Shown here: in pieces, positions 12,961-17,977 of the stretch
How the letters are laid out: every line of letters begins with the position of its first letter
Numbering within the stretch: position 1 is the first letter of the stretch
Assembly: GCA_051000395.1 (NCBI GenBank)
Contig: JBPCOI010000081.1
Span: 1 to 17,977, forward strand
Source: JBPCOI01 sp051000395
GTDB taxonomy: Bacteria; Actinomycetota; Actinomycetes; Mycobacteriales; Jatrophihabitantaceae
Direction of reading: 5' to 3'
DNA: 17,977 bases
Program-made: the position numbers and the translations under genes
Notes under the pieces: generated by a model
The model's database searches: none
What the model was told of the DNA's origin: nothing
What the model saw: the letters and a program-made list of their open reading frames with translations, nothing else

Positions 12961-14337
12961 GTGAACTGGAACCCCGTCCGTCCCTGGCTCGGAACCGTCG
13001 TACGGCTCGCGCTCGGAGTCATCTGGATCTGGGCGGCCTGGTCCAAGCTGCAGGCCCCTCGCACGTTCGTCCAGGCGGTGCGGGCCTACGACGCCACGCC
13101 GGAGTGGCTGGCCGAGGCGATCGGGTACGGCCTGCCGGTGCTCGAGCTGTGCCTGGGCGTCCTGCTCGTCGTCGGCGTGGCAGTGCGGCTTTCGGCGGTG
13201 GTGTCGGCCGCGCTGTTCGTCGTGTTCCTCATCGGCCTCGTCCAGGCGGCCGCGCGAGGCATCCAGATCGACTGTGGCTGTTTCGGCGGCGGCGGTTCGT
13301 CGACGTCCACGCACTACACGCTCGACATCCTGCGCGACGTCGGTCTGCTGATCCTGGCGCTCTACCTTCTCGTGTGGAGCACGACGCGCATCTCGGTCGA
13401 GGAGGTCCTCGCCCGCAACGACCACGTCGAGATGCCCTCCCCCAAGCGCATGCGCACCCCGCAGGGTCAGCGCAAGTACGGCATCATGGTCGAGACGCGT
13501 CGCAAGCAGGCGCGCGAACGGTCGCTGTATCTCAACGGGTCGCTCGCGCTGGTGGTCGTCCTCGTGTCGGCGATCGGCATCGGGGTGCAGTCCGGCCGTG
13601 CCAAGATCCAGGGGAGCCTCACCGCGGCCAACGCCTCCGTCAGCAACGGGATCGTCTACGGCAAGAAGGCCGCGGCGACCGTGGACCTCTACGAGGACTT
13701 CCAGTGCCCGAACTGCCTGGCTTTCGAGCAGCAGGCCGGGCAGAAGCTGGACTCGGACGTGAAGGCGAACCTGGCGCAGCTGCGGTTTCATCCGATCGCG
13801 ATCCTGGATGCGAGCTCGAACGGCAACCGGTACTCCTCGCGGGCGGCGAACGCCGCGTTGTGCGCCTCCGACGTCAGCGTCGATTTCTTCGTCGCGTACC
13901 ACCGCCTGCTGTACGGCAAGGACAAGTCCGGTGCGCAGGTGCAGCCGTCCGAGAACGGGAACGGACGCAGTGATACGCAGCTGATCGCCTACGCGACGCA
14001 GGCCGGATTGCCGCCGGCGCAGGCCGCGACGTTCGGGACCTGCGTGCGTAGCGAGCAGCACAAGGCGCTCGTCGAGGCGATGACCGAACAGGCCAGCGTG
14101 CGTGGCGTGACGGGCACGCCGACCATCTTCGTCAACGGCCGCAAGGTCACCTCGCACGACCTGAAGACGGTCCAGGCTGCGATCGCGAAGGCGGACGCGA
14201 ATGGCCCGGCGCCGCAGCCCTCGACGCCGTCGTCTGTGTCGCCGTCCGTGTCGCCGGTCGTGACACCGTCCGTCACGTCGTCGCCCACGCCGTCAACGGC
14301 CCGCAGCGCGAAACCGTCGTCGAGTCCGACGCACTGA
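12961..14337 (+). CDS. MauE/DoxX membrane domain fused to DsbA-like thioredoxin
   Basis: A 458-residue fusion. Residues 1-140: four membrane helices of the MauE/DoxX-like redox family, with a CxC pair C105-G-C107 in QIDCGCFGGG. Residues 140-190: a basic cytoplasmic linker. About 193-212: a further membrane helix. About 225-415: an extracytoplasmic DsbA-like thioredoxin domain with active site C249-P-N-C252 (DFQCPNCLAF) and the cis-proline P387 in TGTPTIFVNG. It ends in a Ser/Pro/Thr tail. The two halves are usually adjacent genes in actinobacteria, and the linker resembles the basic N-terminus of the DsbA partner. It probably passes electrons across the membrane to extracytoplasmic thiols, plausibly those of Sco or oxidase subunits. 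Confidence 0.87.
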   Translation: MNWNPVRPWLGTVVRLALGVIWIWAAWSKLQAPRTFVQAVRAYDATPEWLAEAIGYGLPVLELCLGVLLVVGVAVRLSAVVSAALFVVFLIGLVQAAARGIQIDCGCFGGGGSSTSTHYTLDILRDVGLLILALYLLVWSTTRISVEEVLARNDHVEMPSPKRMRTPQGQRKYGIMVETRRKQARERSLYLNGSLALVVVLVSAIGIGVQSGRAKIQGSLTAANASVSNGIVYGKKAAATVDLYEDFQCPNCLAFEQQAGQKLDSDVKANLAQLRFHPIAILDASSNGNRYSSRAANAALCASDVSVDFFVAYHRLLYGKDKSGAQVQPSENGNGRSDTQLIAYATQAGLPPAQAATFGTCVRSEQHKALVEAMTEQASVRGVTGTPTIFVNGRKVTSHDLKTVQAAIAKADANGPAPQPSTPSSVSPSVSPVVTPSVTSSPTPSTARSAKPSSSPTH

Positions 14338-14345
14338 GCTACACC

Positions 14346-14381
14346 GAAGGGCCGGTCTCCCGATGCGGGGACCGGCCCTTC
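14346..14381. terminator. Bidirectional terminator between MauE-DsbA and HU genes
   Basis: Arms 14346-14360 and 14367-14381 pair at 15 positions with one G-T wobble; the 6-nt loop is CGATGC. It lies 8 nt after the plus-strand stop and 11 nt past the minus-strand HU stop, so it can serve both convergent genes. Confidence 0.8.
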
Positions 14382-14392
14382 GGGCGCGGGGC

Positions 14393-14668
14393 TTACTTGT
14401 TGGCCGCGTCCTTGAGGGCGCTGCCGGCGGTGAGCTTGACGGTGTTGGCGGCCGGGATGTGGATGGCCGCGCCGGTAGCCGGGTTGCGGCCTTCGCGGGC
14501 GGCGCGCTTGCCGACGGCGAGGGCGAAGAAGCCAGGCACGCTGACCTTCTCGCCCTTGGCGGCGGCACTTTCGAGGGTCGACTGCAGGCCGCGCAGGACG
14601 GCGTCGACCGTCTTCTGCTCCAGGTCCGCGGTGTCGGCGACGGCTGCCACCAGTTCCTTGCGGTTCAC
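14393..14668 (-). CDS. hup: HU-family nucleoid DNA-binding protein
   Basis: A 91-residue HU protein: MNRKELVAAVADTADLEQK start, the KVSVPGFFALAVGKRAAR saddle and the GRNPATGAAIHIPA beta arm with its conserved proline, ending AGSALKDAANK. It binds and bends DNA as a dimer and lacks the long Lys/Ala-rich tail of mycobacterial HupB, so it is the short bacterial type. It starts at GTG 14668, with an AGGGAGA ribosome binding site about 5 nt upstream. The same reading frame is open upstream on the minus strand, through the tRNA antisense and up to the recombinase; this is treated as incidental, because the HU start signals are good and the protein is full length. Confidence 0.93.
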   Translation of the reverse strand: MNRKELVAAVADTADLEQKTVDAVLRGLQSTLESAAAKGEKVSVPGFFALAVGKRAAREGRNPATGAAIHIPAANTVKLTAGSALKDAANK

Positions 14669-14858
14669 GGGATCTCCCTTGATCGTCGGTGTATTGCTCG
14701 CCCCAGTATGAGCGAAGCGGCTGTGTGCCCGGCGTTCCGGGGGGTCCGCGGGGCGGCGTGTCGCAAACCGCGTGCACGGCTCGGGCCGGATCGCCGTGCC
14801 CGTGTAGCATTGCCTCTCGCCCTTGGCGCGGACGCAACAGTCGCGCCGGGGCAGCGTC

Positions 14859-14934
14859 GGGGCTGTGGCGCAGCTGGTAGCGCACCACACTGGCAGTGTG
14901 GGGGTCAGGGGTTCGAGTCCCCTCAGCTCCACCA
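14859..14934 (+). tRNA. tRNA-Ala (anticodon GGC)
   Basis: A 76-nt cloverleaf with encoded CCA. The acceptor GGGGCTG pairs with CAGCTCC and includes the G3-U70 alanine identity pair. The anticodon stem CCACA/TGTGG encloses loop CTGGCAG (anticodon GGC). The T arm is AGGGG-TTCGAGT-CCCCT. It reads GCC and GCU codons. It lies at the boundary of the integrated element. Confidence 0.95.
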
Positions 14935-14935
14935 G

Positions 14936-16657
14936 ATAGTGCTTACTCGAACTCCGGACCGGAACCACGTCCGCGAGGACCAGGTTTCGATCAAGGGTTA
15001 ACGTCTCACCGTCCGCGGTGGGACGTTTTCGTTTGTCTTGCAGGTGCGTCGTACGCTCCAGTTCGCCCATTTTCAGGGACTTATAACGGTGGTAGACGGT
15101 GTTCGCTTCTCGAAGCTCACCGAACAAGGCATGGGCTTCGTCGCGGACAACGGTTACTGGATCGTCTTCAACAAAGAATCGATTGAAGAACGTGGCGTTC
15201 ATCTGTGCGCGTAGCTCATCACTTGCCTGCCGGTACAGGGGCGCAGGATCACGAAGCAATTCGATGGCCTCGCGGAGTCGTTCGGCACCTGCCGAGAGCT
15301 CGATCGACGTATCAGCCAGGCCAGCTCGGATGCGCACCCGCTCGAACTGGATCTCGTTACTCCGTTCCAGAATCTTCGTTCGGCTCAACATCCCATCGGC
15401 TGCCAAATCGATGAGTCGCCGCTCCCGTTCGTCGAGCTTGGATAGCTGCCGTGTCAACTGGTCATGCCGCTGCCGTGTCACTTCCTGCTGGCCAGCGAGT
15501 GTCTCGGTGATGAGGTCCGTCATCGTGTCGACGAAATCATCAGCTAGCCCCAGATTGTCGTAGTGCGCCTCGACCCTTTCTTCCACCTGCCAGCTGGGCA
15601 AGTGCGGGAGCGTGCAGAGCCCTTCCTGACGGCCCCGGCACAGGAAGTACTCGTAGACGCGGCCATTCTGTTTCTTGACTTCGGTGTAGATGAGTCGGCT
15701 GATGCGCCCAGCCCGGTGGCAGCGATCGCAAAAGACCATGCCCTTGAGGTAGTGGCGAAGCACTCGGTCTCGATTTCCCTGCTGAGATCGAGTCTCCCGA
15801 ACTTCTTGTACGCGATCGAAGAGTTGCTGACTGATGACCGGTTCGTGCCGTCCATGGATTAGCTGACCGTCGAGTACCACCCATCCGGCGTAGTACGGGT
15901 CGGCCAGCATCTGGTGCAGCTTGTTGATGGAGACCGGCATAGCCTGCGGATTCCGGCCAGACGGACGCGTAGTCAGACCTATGTCGACTAGTGCCCCTTG
16001 AAGGTCGTCGACGGAGTATTCGCCCGAGGAGTACAGCTCGAATGCCTTGAGCACGAGCGGTGATCGCTCGGGATCCAGGCCGATCGTGTTGAACAACCGG
16101 CCCTCATGACTTGCGCGGATATTGAGATAGCCAAGCTTGGCGCGCGAGACTGTTCCGCCGTTCGCCACCTTGTGCCGCAGCTTCTGCTTGATGTCCTCGC
16201 CGTTCTGGCGAACCATCAACTCGTTGAAGGCGTCGCTGACGGTCTCCATCGCGTCGGCTACCGGGCCGATCCCGAAGTCCTCTTTGCAGGAAATGATGCG
16301 CACGCCGATGATGGCGAGCGCTCGCTTCGTGATGGCGGCATCTATCGAGTTACGGAACGCCCGTGACCTCATGTAGACGATGACGTAGTCGATCTCACCC
16401 TGATGCTGTTCGAGATACGCGAGCAGCTGCTTGAATACTGGCCGCTTTTCAATCGACTGAGCGGAGTTGCCCGGCTCAACGAACTCGCCAGCGACGGCCG
16501 CGCCGAGACTGTGCGCCTTCGCTAGGCATGTCTCGCGCTGCGTCGCGATTGAGTTGCCATCGGCATCCACATCCGCCCCGGTGTTCATCTGACGAGTAGT
16601 GGAGACACGCAGGTAGAGAACGGCGCGTGGCGCGGTTGACCTTGCCGGAGTGGTCAT
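14936..16657 (-). CDS. Large serine recombinase (site-specific integrase)
   Basis: Catalyses integration and excision by double-strand cleavage through a serine. Residues about 11-160: resolvase-type catalytic domain with RAVLYLRVSTTRQ (nucleophile S19), the PGNSAQSIEKRPVFKQLL segment and YMRSRAFRNS. About 170-290: recombinase domain (LGYLNIRAS, then LADPYYAGWVV). About 307-348: zinc ribbon with C310-x2-C313 and C340-x7-C348. About 385-450: a coiled coil. The ATG at 16657 is preceded by GGAGG and overlaps the ImmA stop. No stop codon occurs before the tRNA: the frame stays open through antisense tRNA-Ala and the HU gene to 14393. The left coordinate given here is where the tRNA begins; the true C-terminus is uncertain beyond about residue 540. 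Confidence 0.88.
15000..15030 (+). terminator. Rho-independent terminator after tRNA-Ala
   Basis: Arms 15000-15010 (AACGTCTCACC) and 15017-15027 (GGTGGGACGTT) pair with one wobble around GTCCGC, followed by a T-rich stretch TTTTCGTTTG. It suits the plus-strand tRNA and so is probably chromosomal sequence, which would put the element boundary to its right. Confidence 0.65.
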
Positions 16658-17304
16658 GTGGGCTGAGCCTCCAGGAAGTTGTACGGAGAGATCGATCGCT
16701 GGCGGTGATACCTGCCGGGTCGTGGCTGGATCGAATTGCCCTGACCCGCGCATCGCTCGTTCTGTTGTTCGGTCAAGCCAACCTGGGCGAGCCGCACGGT
16801 GATGGCCCGGGGGGATACGTCGAACAAGCCAGCCAGGACGGTGGGCCGTTGGATGAGGTCGCTCCAGGCGCGCTTAAGGGCGCTTCGCGGCATCAGCGCG
16901 CAGCCGGCGAAGTAGTCGGCGGCGTTTTCCGCCTGCCGGTCTGATGCGTAGAGCTGCTTCGTCCGACCGTGGTCGATGATGTGCTTGAACTCGTGGAACA
17001 AGGTGAAGCGCTGGCGGGTGCGCGGCTCCCAGCGGTTGATCGCAACGATCCAGGTCGAGCCGTTCCAGTAGCTCAGACCAGACGTCGGTATGTCGCGGTA
17101 TTCAATCTGTATGCGTGGCAACTCGGTGACGACTTCGCTTGGCACGGGCTCGGTTTCGACGACCAGAAGGGTATGCAGTCGTGTTGCCTGTAGTTCCGCG
17201 ATTCGCAAGGCCTCGCTGAACCGGACGCGGCGCTCAGGGACCAATTCCCGCAGAGAGCTCAGCACGCTGCGACTGTCATCCAAATTGTAGTGAGTGTGGT
17301 GCAT
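16654..17304 (-). CDS. ImmA/IrrE-family metallo-endopeptidase
   Basis: A 216-residue protein with the zincin motif H104-E105-F-K-H108 in LFHEFKHIIDH and the likely third ligand E126 in AENAADYFAG, as in ImmA and IrrE proteases. The segment TVLAGLFDVSPRAITVRLAQVGL is the usual helix-turn-helix-like end of the family. In ICEBs1, ImmA cleaves the ImmR repressor to trigger excision; the XRE protein encoded immediately upstream is the obvious substrate here. The start ATG has an AAGGAGG site. Its stop overlaps the recombinase start (ATGA), coupling protease and recombinase translation. The tail after about residue 180 is basic and not recognised. Confidence 0.87.
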   Translation of the reverse strand: MHHTHYNLDDSRSVLSSLRELVPERRVRFSEALRIAELQATRLHTLLVVETEPVPSEVVTELPRIQIEYRDIPTSGLSYWNGSTWIVAINRWEPRTRQRFTLFHEFKHIIDHGRTKQLYASDRQAENAADYFAGCALMPRSALKRAWSDLIQRPTVLAGLFDVSPRAITVRLAQVGLTEQQNERCAGQGNSIQPRPGRYHRQRSISPYNFLEAQPT

Positions 17305-17337
17305 ATTGAACCCTCCTTTCGGGCCTATATATAAGTA

Positions 17338-17712
17338 CTAGTGTTCGTCCTCGTTGTCGCGCGGCCCACGGCTGTGTCGGCGGCCAAGCTGATCGATGAA
17401 CGACTCGACCTCCGCGAGTGCTTCGTCAGGAAGATCGCGGTACTTGGCGCGCATGTAGGGCCTAAGCGACGGTAGCTCGCCCGCAGGTAGGGCGTCCACG
17501 GCGACGTACAGGTCCGCAGTGGGAATCCCGAGGACCTCCCCGAGCGCCTTCAGCGTCTCAAGTCGCGGCTGCTGCTTTGTCGCATTCTCAAGTCGTATAA
17601 CAGCGCCGACGTCAATGCCTGCCCGACGCGCTACTTCGCGGGCTGACAAACCGAGCTGTTCGCGCCGTTTCTGCAGTATCGCCGCAAGCTCCACGAGCTT
17701 TGCTTCATCCAT
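17338..17712 (-). CDS. XRE-family transcriptional repressor
   Basis: A 124-residue protein with an N-terminal helix-turn-helix of the lambda-repressor/Xre type (residues about 8-65): LQKRREQLGLSAREVARRAGIDVGAVIRLENA, then LETLKALGEVLGI. The C-terminal part is short and charged (PYMRAKYRDLPDEALAEVESFIDQL), resembling the region that ImmA-type proteases cut in ImmR-like repressors. It is followed by immA after 33 nt. A good promoter and a palindrome overlapping the -35 lie upstream, suggesting that it represses its own operon and so the recombinase. It may also control the divergent promoter region to the right. Confidence 0.86.
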   Translation of the reverse strand: MDEAKLVELAAILQKRREQLGLSAREVARRAGIDVGAVIRLENATKQQPRLETLKALGEVLGIPTADLYVAVDALPAGELPSLRPYMRAKYRDLPDEALAEVESFIDQLGRRHSRGPRDNEDEH

Positions 17713-17739
17713 AAAAGTACTCCGTTATGTTGTATCTCC

Positions 17740-17768
17740 ATTATCGCGCAATTGTCGTTTACAAACAA
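17740..17768 (-). promoter_or_regulatory. Promoter of the XRE-ImmA-recombinase operon
   Basis: On the minus strand -35 TTGTTT (17768-17763) and -10 GATAAT (17745-17740) are separated by 17 nt. This is the best sigma-70-type promoter in the window, 27 nt before the XRE start codon. Confidence 0.65.
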
Positions 17769-17770
17769 CA
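17753..17770. promoter_or_regulatory. Candidate XRE operator
   Basis: TGTCGTTT-AC-AAACAACA, an 18-bp dyad with 7 of 8 arm positions matching. It covers the -35 element, where a bound repressor would block RNA polymerase. A second dyad, TGTGA-TT-TCACA, lies at 17777-17788 and could be another site. Confidence 0.5.
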
Positions 17771-17926
17771 GCAACGTGTGATTTCACAACACATAGGAAA
17801 GGCATTCCTTATATTCTGGGGAGTAGGACTGGCAGGGCGGACGGATGAGGGGCTCTTGGTACTTGAGGTGGGTGTGACCGACTCGCGGGTCTGAGTTGCG
17901 GGGCTGGGGGCCGAGGCCTCCTGAGG

Positions 17927-17977
17927 ATGGATAGCGACCAAGCTCTCGAACCGAAGGCCTCGACCGTGACTGAGCCT
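17927..17977 (+). CDS. Possible divergent gene start, cut by window edge
   Basis: From ATG 17927 the frame MDSDQALEPKASTVTEP is open to the end of the window. It lies divergent from the XRE operon, where such elements usually carry an excisionase or replication gene. An AT-rich TTATATT (17808-17814) could be a -10 far upstream. There is no good ribosome binding site and only 17 codons are visible, so this is tentative. The rest of 17789-17926 shows no gene. Confidence 0.2.
   Translation, partial: MDSDQALEPKASTVTEP

Larger units (their letters stand above)
14935..17977. mobile_element. Left end of an integrated element next to tRNA-Ala
   Basis: To the right of tRNA-Ala come a large serine recombinase, an ImmA-type protease and an XRE repressor, all on the minus strand, with visibly lower GC and less biased codon use than the chromosome to the left. 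This gene set is typical of temperate phages and integrative elements. The left boundary lies somewhere between the tRNA 3' end and about 15060. The right end and the remaining genes are beyond the window, so I cannot say whether it is a prophage, ICE or smaller island. Confidence 0.65.

Noticed and set aside
14393..16753. Single 786-residue protein joining recombinase and HU
   Set aside because: The middle is antisense tRNA and spacer, HU has its own GTG and ribosome binding site, and the recombinase has an ATG with GGAGG at 16657. The join is treated as an open-frame accident or an integration scar.
17777..17788. CRP-like site TGTGA...TCACA
   Set aside because: The half-sites are separated by 2 nt rather than 6, so it is not a CRP-type site. 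It is retained only as a possible repressor dyad.
1..17977. CRISPR arrays and rRNA genes
   Set aside because: No regularly spaced repeats and no rRNA signature sequences were seen anywhere in the window.

Overview
The window comes from a high-GC Gram-positive (actinomycete) chromosome. The evidence is very GC-rich third codon positions, frequent GTG starts, several leaderless start codons preceded by a TANNNT-type -10, and the gene order prfB-ftsE-ftsX-smpB-ssrA that is typical of Actinobacteria. I cannot place it below class level from sequence alone.

Layout. 1-3899 is a conserved housekeeping block: the 3' end of prfB, the FtsEX divisome ABC system, smpB, an amidohydrolase, and the tmRNA gene ssrA. 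SmpB and tmRNA are partners in ribosome rescue, and RF2 is a translation terminator, so most of this block serves translation and division. 3900-5226 is a decayed islet inserted directly behind ssrA. It is bounded by related direct repeats and a 20-bp-stem hairpin. Inside are an intact 56-aa antitoxin-like gene, a PIN-domain (VapC-type) toxin gene broken by two frameshifts, and a piece of a resolvase-type HTH gene. 5380-8063 holds an unidentified conserved-looking gene, then divergently thyA-dfrA (thymidylate synthase and dihydrofolate reductase, which act as a pair) and two small membrane-protein genes, the second with a DUF3817-like domain. A perfect DnaA-box 9-mer lies in the thyA upstream region.

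8068-14337 is a copper/redox envelope block. An ECF sigma factor gene on the minus strand faces away from a plus-strand operon: membrane-bound zinc-finger anti-sigma factor, CopC-CopD fusion, YcnI (DUF1775), PCuAC copper chaperone, Sco1-type lipoprotein, and a MauE/DoxX-DsbA fusion. Overlapping stops and starts couple most of these genes. The set looks like extracytoplasmic copper handling for cytochrome oxidase CuA assembly, with its own thiol-redox protein and a sigma/anti-sigma switch. YcnI carries an apparent one-base insertion in a G run that removes its membrane anchor and fuses its frame to PCuAC.

14346-17977 holds a bidirectional terminator, an HU gene, tRNA-Ala(GGC), and then the left end of an integrated element of lower GC and different codon use. 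On the minus strand this carries a short cassette: XRE repressor, ImmA-type metalloprotease, large serine recombinase. The recombinase frame has no stop codon of its own; it stays open through the antisense of the tRNA gene and into the HU frame, which suggests that integration replaced its original 3' end. The other element end lies outside the window.

Caveat: several indel-type irregularities (the first 60 bases of prfB, ycnI, and two in the toxin gene) mean assembly indels must be excluded before any frameshift is treated as biological.
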